A DNA stretch of 6,650 bases from Chloroflexota bacterium (GCA_025450255.1 JANWHV010000170.1:1-6650); one strand, 5' to 3'; shown: positions 1 to 6,256, counted from the first letter of the stretch. Numbers and translations are program-made. The notes: generated from the letters alone by a model not told the origin.

Positions 1-1133
1 CCGGTGATGTTCTGCAGAAACACCAGGGGTATACCGCGCATGGCGCACAATTCAATGAAATGCGCGCCTTTGAGAGCGCTTTCGGAGAAAAGGATGCCGT
101 TGTTCGCCAGGATACCGACCGGGTGGCCGTGAATACGGGCGAAGCCAGTGACGAGCGTAGCGCCGTATCGGGCCTTGAACTCATCCAGAACGCTGTCGTC
201 GACAATACGCGCCACCACCTCGCGCGCGTCATAGCCGTGGCGGGAACTGGCCGGTACGATGCCGTACAGCTCACGCGGATCGTAGCGCGGCGCCAGCGGC
301 GTGTCTACACTCCACGGGGGCAGGGATGGAGGAGGCAGGTTGCGAACGATCGCCCGCGCGGCGGCCAGAGCCTGTTCGTCGTCGGCCGCGAAGTGGTCGG
401 CAACCCCCGATTGCGTGGTGTGTACAACCGCGCCGCCCAACTCTTCCGCCGTGACTTCTTCACCAGTGGCCGCCTTGACCAGCGGCGGACCACCCAGAAA
501 GATCGTGCCCGTACCCTGCACGATCACCGTCTCGTCACTCATGGCGGGCACATACGCGCCGCCGGCGGTACAGGAGCCCATCACCACGGCGATCTGCGCG
601 ATCCCACGCGCCGACATCGTCGCTTGGTTGTAGAATATGCGCCCAAAGTGCTCGCGGTCGGGAAAGACCTCGGCCTGCAGCGGCAGATAGGCCCCGCCTG
701 AATCGACCAAATACAGGCAGGGCAGGTGATTCTCCAGGGCTATTTCCTGCGCGCGCAGATGTTTCTTGACCGTGATCGGGGAGTATGTGCCGCCTTTCAC
801 GGTGGCGTCGTTCGCGACGATGACGACAGGGCGGCCGTGGATGGCGCCAATGCCCGTGACGATACCGGCGCCAGGCGCCTCATCGTCATATAATCCACCG
901 GCAGCAAGAGCGCTGAACTCGAGAAATGGCGAGGCCGGATCAATCAGTTTGTCGATTCGATCGCGCGCCGGCAGCTTGCCGCGCGATCGGTGGCGCGCCA
1001 TCGCCGCTTCGCCGCCGCCCGCCTCGACGGCTGCCGTCCGTCGCCGTAGCTCCTCAAGGAGCGCGCGCTGGCGAGTGGCATTACGCGCGAACTCGTCGGC
1101 ATTGACGTCGATGCATGAAACGATGGCCGGCAT
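1..1133 (-). CDS. Methylcrotonyl-CoA carboxylase-type carboxyltransferase (beta) subunit, 3' end cut off
   Basis: Translating the minus strand from ATG at 1133 gives 377 uninterrupted residues that leave the window still open; family members are about 535 residues, so roughly the last 30% is missing. The product is the carboxyltransferase subunit of a biotin-dependent acyl-CoA carboxylase. It moves the carboxyl group from carboxybiotin to 3-methylcrotonyl-CoA (leucine breakdown) or a similar acyl-CoA and acts in the cytoplasm with a biotin-carrying alpha subunit. Motifs seen: [11 protein letters not shown] near 51-61, [12 protein letters not shown] at 142-153, the first oxyanion-hole segment [12 protein letters not shown] at 187-198, [14 protein letters not shown] at 214-227, and the second-domain segments [20 protein letters not shown] and FLQNIT at the edge. 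[14 protein letters not shown] favours methylcrotonyl- or geranyl-CoA carboxylase over propionyl-CoA carboxylase. The substrate is inferred from family only. No alpha subunit is in the window. The start has no Shine-Dalgarno but sits 7 nt after a -10-like element. Confidence 0.93.
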   Translation of the reverse strand, partial: MPAIVSCIDVNADEFARNATRQRALLEELRRRTAAVEAGGGEAAMARHRSRGKLPARDRIDKLIDPASPFLEFSALAAGGLYDDEAPGAGIVTGIGAIHGRPVVIVANDATVKGGTYSPITVKKHLRAQEIALENHLPCLYLVDSGGAYLPLQAEVFPDREHFGRIFYNQATMSARGIAQIAVVMGSCTAGGAYVPAMSDETVIVQGTGTIFLGGPPLVKAATGEEVTAEELGGAVVHTTQSGVADHFAADDEQALAAARAIVRNLPPPSLPPWSVDTPLAPRYDPRELYGIVPASSRHGYDAREVVARIVDDSVLDEFKARYGATLVTGFARIHGHPVGILANNGILFSESALKGAHFIELCAMRGIPLVFLQNIT

Positions 1134-1140
1134 ACAAGCT

Positions 1141-1149
1141 AGTGTAGCA
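1141..1149 (-). promoter_or_regulatory. Extended -10 promoter, probably giving a leaderless carboxylase mRNA
   Basis: On the minus strand this reads TGCTACACT: an extended -10 (TGn) followed by TACACT, 4/6 to TATAAT. The last T is at 1141 and the carboxylase ATG begins at 1133, leaving 7 nt between them, which places the expected transcription start on or next to the A of the start codon. No Shine-Dalgarno is present in the gap and no -35 match lies 16-18 bp upstream. The same 10-mer TTGCTACACT occurs upstream of the tRNA at 6143-6152. Leaderless initiation is inferred from spacing. Confidence 0.45.
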
Positions 1150-1188
1150 ACGATGGCATGCTTTCCGCGACGTATCATAACCGTGTCG

Positions 1189-1218
1189 TTGCCTGAACGG
1201 CACGAGGACTGGGATACT
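1189..1218 (+). promoter_or_regulatory. Candidate sigma70-type promoter for the NHL-repeat gene
   Basis: TTGCCT at 1189-1194 and GATACT at 1213-1218 (4/6 to TATAAT) are separated by 18 bp. The arrangement resembles the TTGCCC-N18-TACACT pair in front of the tRNA in this window. A transcription start near 1225 would give a short leader before the GTG at 1248, or a longer one before ATG 1314. The match is weak and rests on position and hexamer similarity. Confidence 0.3.
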
Positions 1219-1247
1219 GTCGCAAGCCGGATCACGCTAGCAGAATT

Positions 1248-2429
1248 GTGGGTTGTCCCCTGAAGAAGACACGGCGCTTTCGCGATCAGTCATTCGGCGG
1301 CATAGTCTGGCGAATGCTCGTAATTGTGGCGCGAGATGTCGAGCGCCGAACTGCCGCCATTCAGCCGCCGCTCGGGTCCGGCGATCGACCAGATACGCAG
1401 GCGCCGCGAGACGCTTCACGGGCTTCGCGCATGCCGGTGGCGGCAGCCGGCCTGGTCATAGTGTTATTGGTCGTCGTGTCATTGGTGATCCTTGTCAATC
1501 TTTATAACACGACGGACCAGGTGGGGCTGAAGGCGGATCCCACTGCCGTGCCAAGCACGATGTCGACCCAGGCGCCGTTCGTCGCCCCGGCCACCGTGCC
1601 CCTTACGGCTACGGCGGTGCTTGCGGGCGGTTCGGGGCCGCCGGCACGGCTTCTGGATCCGCGGGAGGCACTCCGCTTGTTCGATGGGCGCGTATTCGTC
1701 GCCGATACGGGAAACCACCGCGTCGCCATACTCGATCGTCGAGGGAACTACGCCGGCGCGATCACCCAGGGCGAACGCGGACCCTTGCAAACGCCGTTCA
1801 GCCTGGCCTTGACGAGTGACGGCACGATTGTGGTGCTCGACAGCGACGCCGGCCAGGTGCTCGAGTACAGCCCGTCCGGAAAGCTGCTGCGGGCGTCGGA
1901 TCCGGCACTGTCGCTTTCCCGTGCCCGCGGCATTGCGCTCGATCCGGCCGGCAGAGTGTTGGTAGCGGATCCGGCGTCAGACGCGGTGGACACGTTAGGT
2001 CCCGATCTGGCCCTCGTTCACCAGCAGCCGGCGCTCGTGCCAGGGAAAGATGCCTTGTTCAATCAGCCGTCCGCCGTCAGCGCCGGCGCGGACGGCACCA
2101 TCTACGTCGTGGATAGCCAGAACAACCGGGTTGAGCAATTCACAAGTGACTGGCAACTCCTGAAGCTGTGGTCGATTGCGGCAAGCGACACGCTGCATTC
2201 GCCGCGGGTCGTGAGCCTAAGCGGCGGCCGGATTCTGGTCAGCGACCCGCGCTATGATAGGCTGTTGCTCTTCGGGCCGGATTCGAACATTCCCCAGGCG
2301 TTCAGCGTGGTGGGACCGGATGGTCCAGGGGTGACGCCCCAGGGATTGACGGTTGAGCGCAACGGCCTCGTGCTTGTCACCTGCGGCGGCTCGAATCAGG
2401 TGCTGGAAGTTCGACTACCAACAAACTAG
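1248..2429 (+). CDS. Membrane-anchored NHL-repeat beta-propeller protein
   Basis: This is a 393-residue protein if it starts at GTG 1248; in-frame ATG codons at 1314 (residue 23) and 1431 (residue 62) are alternatives, and none has a clear Shine-Dalgarno, so the start is uncertain. A basic N-terminus leads to one strongly hydrophobic segment at about 65-84, an N-in/C-out signal anchor. A Thr/Pro/Ala-rich linker (about 95-125) then leads to an extracytoplasmic propeller. About six NHL-type strands are visible: [18 protein letters not shown] (149-166), [18 protein letters not shown] (194-211), [17 protein letters not shown] (237-253), [17 protein letters not shown] (285-301), [17 protein letters not shown] (329-345) and [15 protein letters not shown] (375-389). 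NHL propellers usually serve as binding or scaffolding platforms; no catalytic residues or ligand can be named. The last repeats are more degenerate than the first. It lies 187 bp upstream of thyX on the same strand with no obvious functional link. Confidence 0.85.
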   Translation: MGCPLKKTRRFRDQSFGGIVWRMLVIVARDVERRTAAIQPPLGSGDRPDTQAPRDASRASRMPVAAAGLVIVLLVVVSLVILVNLYNTTDQVGLKADPTAVPSTMSTQAPFVAPATVPLTATAVLAGGSGPPARLLDPREALRLFDGRVFVADTGNHRVAILDRRGNYAGAITQGERGPLQTPFSLALTSDGTIVVLDSDAGQVLEYSPSGKLLRASDPALSLSRARGIALDPAGRVLVADPASDAVDTLGPDLALVHQQPALVPGKDALFNQPSAVSAGADGTIYVVDSQNNRVEQFTSDWQLLKLWSIAASDTLHSPRVVSLSGGRILVSDPRYDRLLLFGPDSNIPQAFSVVGPDGPGVTPQGLTVERNGLVLVTCGGSNQVLEVRLPTN

Positions 2430-2462
2430 CGCGCCGCGAAACGCCGGTTCGCTATCCGTATG

Positions 2463-2481
2463 GCGCCCACGCGCGCCCACG
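2463..2481. repeat. Two tandem copies of GCGCCCACG, 10-bp period
   Basis: GCGCCCACG occurs at 2463-2471 and again at 2473-2481, so the copies sit one helical turn apart, about 135 bp before thyX. This could be a tandem half-site for a regulator or chance in GC-rich DNA; function is not shown. Confidence 0.35.
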
Positions 2482-2509
2482 GTCACGGGGTAGACTTATT
2501 GGTGACACG

Positions 2510-2520
2510 ATCTTCAAGAT
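2510..2520. repeat. Short palindrome ATCTT-C-AAGAT upstream of thyX
   Basis: An exact 5-bp inverted repeat around a single central C stands out as AT-rich in GC-rich surroundings, about 100 bp before thyX. It is a possible operator, but it is too short and has no T tract, so it is not a terminator. Confidence 0.25.
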
Positions 2521-2603
2521 TCCGAGGCTTTTCAGCGCAACGTCCTGGCTGTGCGTCAGGGCCGGCGGATGCCGAATCGAACCATTGTGACTGAATAGAC
2601 AGC

Positions 2604-2610
2604 AGGGGGT
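2604..2610 (+). promoter_or_regulatory. Shine-Dalgarno that fixes the thyX TTG start
   Basis: AGGGGGT differs from AGGAGGT at one position and ends 6 nt before the TTG at 2617. The next in-frame candidate, GTG 2623, would be spaced 12 nt away, so TTG is the better start. Confidence 0.7.
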
Positions 2611-2616
2611 GGTACA

Positions 2617-3402
2617 TTGGCGGTGCTTCACGATCCTACCGTGTACGTGGTCGGTCGTCAGGTGGTGGACGACCGGGTCGTGCAGCAGTTTCTCGCCGAC
2701 AACGAGGCCACCTGGGAGACGGACACGGAAATTGGTGGTGAATTGCTCGCCGAGATGGGCGGCAGAGTGTGCTATATGGCGTTCGGCGCCAAGCAGGGCC
2801 GGAAGCGCAACGACGAATACATCGGCAATATTCTCCAGCAACGTCACGGGAGCGTGCTTGAGCACGCGGTGTGGACATTTCTGATTGCCGGTGTTTCTCG
2901 AGCCTTGACGCACGAGCTTATCCGCCATCGCGCCGGCTGGGCATATAGCCAGCTAAGCCAGCGCTATGTTGACGAAAGCGACACGGACTTCGTCGAACCC
3001 GATATTATCGCCGCCGACCCTGATCTTCACGCCGCGTGGCAGGAATCGGTAGACCAATCGCACGCGGCGTACATGACGCTTGTCTCCAGGCTAACGGAGC
3101 GATTGAAGGCAGAGCAACCGGATCTGAAGCCCACGGCGCGGCGGAAGGCGGCGCGGCAGGCAGCGCGAAGCGTGCTGCCGAACGCGACCGAAACCAAGAT
3201 ATTCGTAACGTCCAACGCGCGCGCGCTTCGGCATTTTATAGAATTGCGCGGCTCGGAGCACGCGGAGCCTGAGATCCGAAAGCTTGCCGTGGCGCTGCTC
3301 ACAATAATGCGGCAGGAGTCGCCGAGCATGTTTGGCGATTTTACGATTGAAACCCTGGCCGACGGCAGCCTTGCCACGTCAACCGCGAACAGCAAAGTCT
3401 AG
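2617..3402 (+). CDS. thyX: Flavin-dependent thymidylate synthase ThyX
   Basis: This 261-residue protein matches the ThyX family (about 210-260 residues). ThyX makes dTMP from dUMP using methylene-tetrahydrofolate, with FAD and NADPH, as a cytoplasmic homotetramer, and replaces ThyA in organisms lacking it. Visible family blocks are GRVCYMAFGAKQGRK (49-63), NDEYIGNILQQRHGSVLEHA (65-84), the signature region THELIRHR then SQLSQRYV (98-118), and the C-terminal block NARALRHFIELRGSEHAEPE followed by IR (200-221), which supplies FAD and dUMP contacts in characterised enzymes. The signature is unusual: Arg103-His104-Arg105 is followed by eight residues before Ser114, where the classical motif has seven. 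The segment 160-190 is rich in Lys, Arg and Ala. The start is TTG with a strong Shine-Dalgarno. It is transcribed alone or with the NHL gene, and converges with the downstream hypothetical gene. Confidence 0.95.
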   Translation: MAVLHDPTVYVVGRQVVDDRVVQQFLADNEATWETDTEIGGELLAEMGGRVCYMAFGAKQGRKRNDEYIGNILQQRHGSVLEHAVWTFLIAGVSRALTHELIRHRAGWAYSQLSQRYVDESDTDFVEPDIIAADPDLHAAWQESVDQSHAAYMTLVSRLTERLKAEQPDLKPTARRKAARQAARSVLPNATETKIFVTSNARALRHFIELRGSEHAEPEIRKLAVALLTIMRQESPSMFGDFTIETLADGSLATSTANSKV

Positions 3403-3468
3403 CGAACGGCGGAAAAGCAGGAGCCAGGAAGAAACCACGGAGTCAAACGGAAGGGCGCGGGCGAGTAT

Positions 3469-3801
3469 TCAGGCCTTAGCGCCGCGTCTCGAGGCTTCGC
3501 GACGGAGTTTCCGCCGCATTGCCGCGCAATACTCGCGGTCTTTGCGAAGCTGCTCGACCAGGCGCGCGTCTCCCGAGGCAAACGCGGCCTTGACAAACGG
3601 CGCGAAATCGCGCTCCGTCGGCCAGTCCGAGAGTGTGGTGTAGGCAGGTGACATAATATCGGCGTCGCCATGCCAGATCTGATTGAACGCTACTTGTGCG
3701 TCGGGATCCGCTTGCGGGACGAGACGCAAACGCGGCCGTGGCGCGTGGAGTTCGAGGGGCGCCGGCGTGGTACCGGGTTCCTGTTCGATTGGCTGGGACA
3801 T
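3469..3801 (-). CDS. Small hypothetical protein (110 aa)
   Basis: I do not recognise this family. The gene looks real: ATG at 3801 is preceded by GGAGG with a 6-nt gap and a TAGAAT -10-like element about 40 bp upstream, and it is flanked by the converging thyX and by dxs on the same strand. The N-terminal 28 residues are rich in Pro, Gln, Glu and Arg and look disordered. The middle holds Trp/Phe/Tyr-containing segments (NQIWHGDADIMSPAY, about 40-54, and TERDFAPFVKAAFA, about 62-75). The C-terminal 30 residues form a highly basic, probably helical stretch (VEQLRKDREY, then MRRKLRREASRRGAKA to the end). No signal peptide, membrane segment or Cys pair is present. The basic tail could contact nucleic acid or acidic partners, but that is speculation. 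Confidence 0.7.
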   Translation of the reverse strand: MSQPIEQEPGTTPAPLELHAPRPRLRLVPQADPDAQVAFNQIWHGDADIMSPAYTTLSDWPTERDFAPFVKAAFASGDARLVEQLRKDREYCAAMRRKLRREASRRGAKA

Positions 3802-3807
3802 GTCTCG

Positions 3808-3812
3808 CCTCC
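3808..3812 (-). promoter_or_regulatory. Shine-Dalgarno for the 110-aa hypothetical gene
   Basis: GGAGG on the minus strand, 6 nt before the ATG at 3801. It is the main evidence that this unrecognised ORF is translated and that the start is correct. Confidence 0.75.
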
Positions 3813-3842
3813 GGGTCGAGTGGCGCTTCTCACAGCTATACC

Positions 3843-3848
3843 ATTCTA
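3843..3848 (-). promoter_or_regulatory. Candidate -10 (TAGAAT) for the 110-aa hypothetical gene
   Basis: TAGAAT matches TATAAT at 5/6. A transcription start near 3836 would give a leader of about 35 nt containing the Shine-Dalgarno. The best -35 candidate, TTCTAA with a 16-bp spacer, is poor. A second -10-like TATAGC lies a few bases downstream. The surrounding 3840-3925 stretch is noticeably AT-richer than the rest of the window. Confidence 0.35.
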
Positions 3849-3984
3849 CACCACATCCCCGTAATTAGAAGCGTTTATCCGGATTATTCCCATTTCTCAG
3901 GCGATTCTCTTGAATTTTAGCCGGCATGTCACCCATATATCGTGCCCTGAATGGCATCTGGCACAACGCCTTGCAGAGTTACTT

Positions 3985-5865
3985 TTATGCGCCCCCAGCC
4001 GATAGGCGCTGTGCGGCCAGGATCCCCGCCCGTACCTGCTCGGCGATGCCGGTGGCGTCGAGTCGAAGCTCGCGCCGCTGCTGCGACTGTGTGGCGTGAT
4101 CGATGAAGCGATCCGGGACGCCGATCCGGTGTACGTCGACATCGGTAATGCCGAGGCGCTCCAGCGCCTCCATCACCGCCGATCCGAAACCACCCGCGAT
4201 AGCATTCTCCTCAACGGTAAATATCTGCCGGAACCGCCCGCCAAGATCGGCGAGAATGCGCTCGTCGAGCGGTTTCACAAACCTGGCGTTGACAACGGTG
4301 GCCTGGATGTCTTGTTTGGCCAGCATGGCGGCGGCATCGAGCGACGGCATAACCGTAGCGCCAATGGCGACGATCGCCACGTCGGAGCCATTTCGCAAGA
4401 CTTCGCCTTCGCCAATAGTCAGGTTGCGCATCGGCTCTTCCGTCGACACGCCGTATCCCGCGCCGCGGGGATAACGCACCGCGATTGGCCCGTCGTGCCG
4501 CAAGGCGGTGACGATCATGTGGCGCAGCTCGTCCTCGTCCTTGGGCGCCATCACGACCATGTTCGGCAGCGAGCGCAAATAGCTTAAGTCATAGACACCT
4601 TGATGGGTGCGGCCATCGTTGCCCACGAGACCGGCCCGATCGATGGCGAATACCACGTGAAGGTTTTGCGCGCACACATCGTGGACGATCTGATCGTAGG
4701 CGCGCTGCAGGAAAGTCGAGTAGATCGCGGCGACGGGTCGCATGCCCTGCGTGGCGAGCCCGGCCGCGAAAGTGACGGCATGAGCCTCGGCTATACCAAC
4801 ATCGAAAAAGCGGTCGGGAAATCGCTTGCTGAAGCCGACCAGGCCCGTGCCGCCGCACATGCCCGCGGTGATAGCCACGATCCGTTGGTCGTTCTCGGCA
4901 AGCGCCGTCAGGGTTTGACCGAAGACCGCGTCGTAATTAGGCGCAGACGGCTTGGCGCTTCCAGGCGGCGACACGCTGTGAAGTTTTTCGTTGTCGGCTT
5001 CGGCCGGATCGAAGCCCTTACCCTTCGTGGTGTACAGGTGTACGAGCACGGGGCCGCGAACGGTTCTGGCGCGTCGCATCACTTCCACGAGCCTGGTCAT
5101 ATCGTGCCCGTCAACCGGGCCAAGATAGGTGAAGCCTAGCTCTTCCCAGAACATGTTGAAAAGCACCAGTTCCTTGACGCTCTTCTTGACCCGCTTGGCA
5201 GCGCCTAGCGCGGTGCCACCCATGGGCACGCGGTGCAAGATGTTCTCGACCTCGCCCTTTGCCGCGCTATAGCGCGGGTCGGTGCGCACGCGCTCGAGCA
5301 TGCGCGCCACGGCGCCCACGTTTGGTGAAATGGACATCGCGTTATCGTTGAGCACGACGATGATCGGGGAGCGAAGCTGACCGGCATTGTTGATTGCTTC
5401 GTAGGCGAGGCCGCCGGTCAGGGCGCCGTCGCCAAGCACGGCGACGACGGAATGGTCCTCGTGACGCAGATCGCGGGCAACGGCCATGCCTACGGCGGCG
5501 GATACCGCCGTGCTGGCGTGGCCGGCGCCGAACTGATCGTGCTCGCTCTCCTCGCGCATCAGGAAGCCGGAGATACCGCCTTCCTGGCGGATTGTGTGCA
5601 GCTTGCCGCGGCGGCCTGTCAGCATCTTATGGGGATATGCCTGGTGCCCAGTGTCCCATACGATTTTATCGCGCGGGCTCTCAAACACACTGTGCAGGGC
5701 GATGGATAGCTCGATGGTGCCGAGATTGGACGACAGATGGCCGCCGGTCTGCGAGACGCTTGAAATAAGCTCTTCGCGTAGCTCCCTCGCGACCATCGTC
5801 AATTGCCCGGTATCCAGGCCATGAAGGTCTCGCGGTAGGTCAATCGTGTCAAGTAGACGTGGCAT
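3985..5865 (-). CDS. dxs: 1-deoxy-D-xylulose-5-phosphate synthase
   Basis: Complete 626-residue Dxs (family about 620-640). It condenses pyruvate with glyceraldehyde 3-phosphate to DXP, using thiamine diphosphate and Mg2+, the first step of the MEP isoprenoid pathway and a source for thiamine and pyridoxal. Domain I shows GGHLSSNLGT (41-50), DTGHQAYPHKMLTGRR (71-86), and the ThDP/Mg motif GDGALTGG with LNDNAMSIS (146-180). KGKGFDPAEADNEKLHSVSP spans 281-300. Domain II holds DVGIAEAHAVTFAAG with catalytic Glu360, and DRAGLVGNDGRTHQGVYD (409-426). Domain III has GGFGSAVMEAL (558-568) and IGVPDRFIDHATQSQ (581-595). All key residues are present. Two small departures are ITAGMCGGTGL where Pro is usual at the Cys, and AEAH where AEQH is usual. 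ATG 5865 has GAGGA 5 nt upstream. The gene appears to be a single transcription unit driven from 5980-6008. Confidence 0.98.
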   Translation of the reverse strand: MPRLLDTIDLPRDLHGLDTGQLTMVARELREELISSVSQTGGHLSSNLGTIELSIALHSVFESPRDKIVWDTGHQAYPHKMLTGRRGKLHTIRQEGGISGFLMREESEHDQFGAGHASTAVSAAVGMAVARDLRHEDHSVVAVLGDGALTGGLAYEAINNAGQLRSPIIVVLNDNAMSISPNVGAVARMLERVRTDPRYSAAKGEVENILHRVPMGGTALGAAKRVKKSVKELVLFNMFWEELGFTYLGPVDGHDMTRLVEVMRRARTVRGPVLVHLYTTKGKGFDPAEADNEKLHSVSPPGSAKPSAPNYDAVFGQTLTALAENDQRIVAITAGMCGGTGLVGFSKRFPDRFFDVGIAEAHAVTFAAGLATQGMRPVAAIYSTFLQRAYDQIVHDVCAQNLHVVFAIDRAGLVGNDGRTHQGVYDLSYLRSLPNMVVMAPKDEDELRHMIVTALRHDGPIAVRYPRGAGYGVSTEEPMRNLTIGEGEVLRNGSDVAIVAIGATVMPSLDAAAMLAKQDIQATVVNARFVKPLDERILADLGGRFRQIFTVEENAIAGGFGSAVMEALERLGITDVDVHRIGVPDRFIDHATQSQQRRELRLDATGIAEQVRAGILAAQRLSAGGA

Positions 5866-5870
5866 CTCGA

Positions 5871-5875
5871 TCCTC
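5871..5875 (-). promoter_or_regulatory. Shine-Dalgarno of dxs
   Basis: GAGGA on the minus strand, 5 nt before ATG 5865, supports that start. Confidence 0.7.
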
Positions 5876-5979
5876 GGGAAATACGCAAAACCAGCGGTTG
5901 AACGCCTGCCGCCAAGCGATCAAAGCCGGGCCGGCGTTGTGTCCTGAACAGGTACGTGACCCTGTCGATCGGCCATCTC

Positions 5980-6008
5980 ATCGTACTTGCGGGATCTGTA
6001 CGTGTCAA
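5980..6008 (-). promoter_or_regulatory. Sigma70-type promoter for dxs
   Basis: On the minus strand a perfect -35 TTGACA (6008-6003) is followed by a 17-bp spacer and TACGAT (5985-5980, 4/6 to TATAAT). Transcription would start near 5973, giving a dxs leader of about 107 nt. It is the best promoter match in the window. The -35 lies in the centre of the inverted repeat at 5996-6019, suggesting control by a repressor. Confidence 0.6.
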
Positions 6009-6019
6009 ATACGTTACAG
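5996..6019. repeat. Imperfect palindrome over the dxs -35 element (candidate operator)
   Basis: Plus-strand arms CTGTACGT (5996-6003) and ACGTTACAG (6011-6019) are inverted repeats that match fully except for one extra T in the right arm, separated by 7 bp that carry most of the -35. The left arm's GTACGTG core recurs in the same orientation at 5952-5958, 46 bp away and just downstream of the predicted start. This layout is typical of an operator; the binding protein is unknown. Confidence 0.45.
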
Positions 6020-6122
6020 GGCGTCCCGGCCATATGTTGTCGTGGTGGGCGCCGATATTTTCTCCTGAAGTGTGCGCTCCGATCACGAGGATCAGGCCAT
6101 GCAAGGTTGGCATGCGCTCAGC

Positions 6123-6152
6123 TTGCCCAGGGCTTCGCCGTCTTGCTACACT
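6123..6152 (+). promoter_or_regulatory. Promoter for the CAT-anticodon tRNA gene
   Basis: TTGCCC (6123-6128), 18-bp spacer, then TACACT (6147-6152) preceded by TG at the extended -10 position. Transcription would start about 6159, some 26 nt before the mature tRNA 5' end. The 10-mer TTGCTACACT is identical to that upstream of the carboxylase gene. Confidence 0.5.
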
Positions 6153-6184
6153 TGTGACGGATCGTGCCTTCAGCAGGTTGCCGC

Positions 6185-6256
6185 GGCGGCGTAGCTCAGC
6201 GGTAGAGCAGCGGACTCATAAGCCGTTGGTCAGTGGTTCAAATCCACTCGCCGCCA
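6185..6256 (+). tRNA. tRNA with anticodon CAT (elongator Met, or possibly Ile2)
   Basis: A 72-nt cloverleaf folds by hand. The acceptor GGCGGCG (6185-6191) pairs with CGCCGCC (6249-6255), discriminator A at 6256. The D stem is GCTC/GAGC with loop AGCGGTA. The anticodon arm is GCGGA-CTCATAA-GCCGT with CAT at 6217-6219. The variable loop is TGGTC, and the T arm is AGTGG-TTCAAAT-CCACT. The 3' CCA is not encoded (CTC follows), so it must be added by the CCA-adding enzyme. The first pair is a normal G1-C72 and the anticodon stem lacks three GC pairs next to the loop, so it is not the initiator tRNA. The innermost anticodon-stem pair is A31.G39, a mismatch. The variable loop and ACTCATAA context also resemble tRNA-Ile2, in which C34 becomes lysidine, so the amino acid is not certain. 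Confidence 0.93.

Larger units (their letters stand above)
2430..2616 (+). other. Intergenic region upstream of thyX
   Basis: This 187-bp gap has no credible ORF. It contains a tandem GCGCCCACG repeat, a short palindrome and the thyX Shine-Dalgarno. No convincing -35/-10 pair was found, and there is no T-tailed hairpin after the NHL gene, so thyX could be read through from upstream. Confidence 0.4.
3802..3984. other. Intergenic region between dxs 3' end and the hypothetical gene
   Basis: This 183-bp, relatively AT-rich stretch carries the putative promoter of the 110-aa gene. Downstream of dxs the only pairing seen is a 5-bp GTGCC/GGCAC stem with a 13-nt loop and no T tract, so no convincing intrinsic terminator is present. 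Confidence 0.4.
5866..6184. other. Intergenic region between dxs and the divergent tRNA gene
   Basis: This 319-bp stretch has no believable gene. Reading away from dxs it holds an approximately 107-nt dxs leader, the dxs promoter and palindrome (5980-6019), about 100 bp with nothing recognised, and the tRNA promoter (6123-6152). A minus-strand open frame of 104 codons crosses the region but overlaps the start of dxs and has no Shine-Dalgarno. Confidence 0.5.

Noticed and set aside
60..701. Long plus-strand open frame of 213 codons
   Set aside because: It lies entirely antisense to the carboxyltransferase gene, whose motifs are unmistakable, and its own translation is Arg-rich without recognisable domains.
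1174..1179. TATGAT -10-like element upstream of the carboxylase
   Set aside because: It matches TATAAT well, but there is no -35 at 16-18 bp and it would leave a leader without a Shine-Dalgarno; the TGCTACACT site fits the start better.
766..1263. Plus-strand open frame of 165 codons
   Set aside because: It is antisense to the N-terminus of the carboxylase and crosses both divergent promoter-like sites; the Ser/Arg/Ala-rich translation looks like a shadow.
2434..2452. Hairpin GCGAA/TTCGC after the NHL gene as a terminator
   Set aside because: Only a 5-bp stem with a 7-nt loop and no T tract follows.
2452..2928. Minus-strand open frame of 158 codons
   Set aside because: Its larger part is antisense to conserved ThyX blocks; there is no Shine-Dalgarno and no recognisable motif.
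3944..3968. Hairpin GTGCC/GGCAC downstream of dxs as a terminator
   Set aside because: Short stem, long loop, and no T run on the dxs strand.
5799..6113. Minus-strand open frame of 104 codons upstream of dxs
   Set aside because: It overlaps the dxs start in another frame, covers the dxs promoter and has no Shine-Dalgarno or family resemblance.
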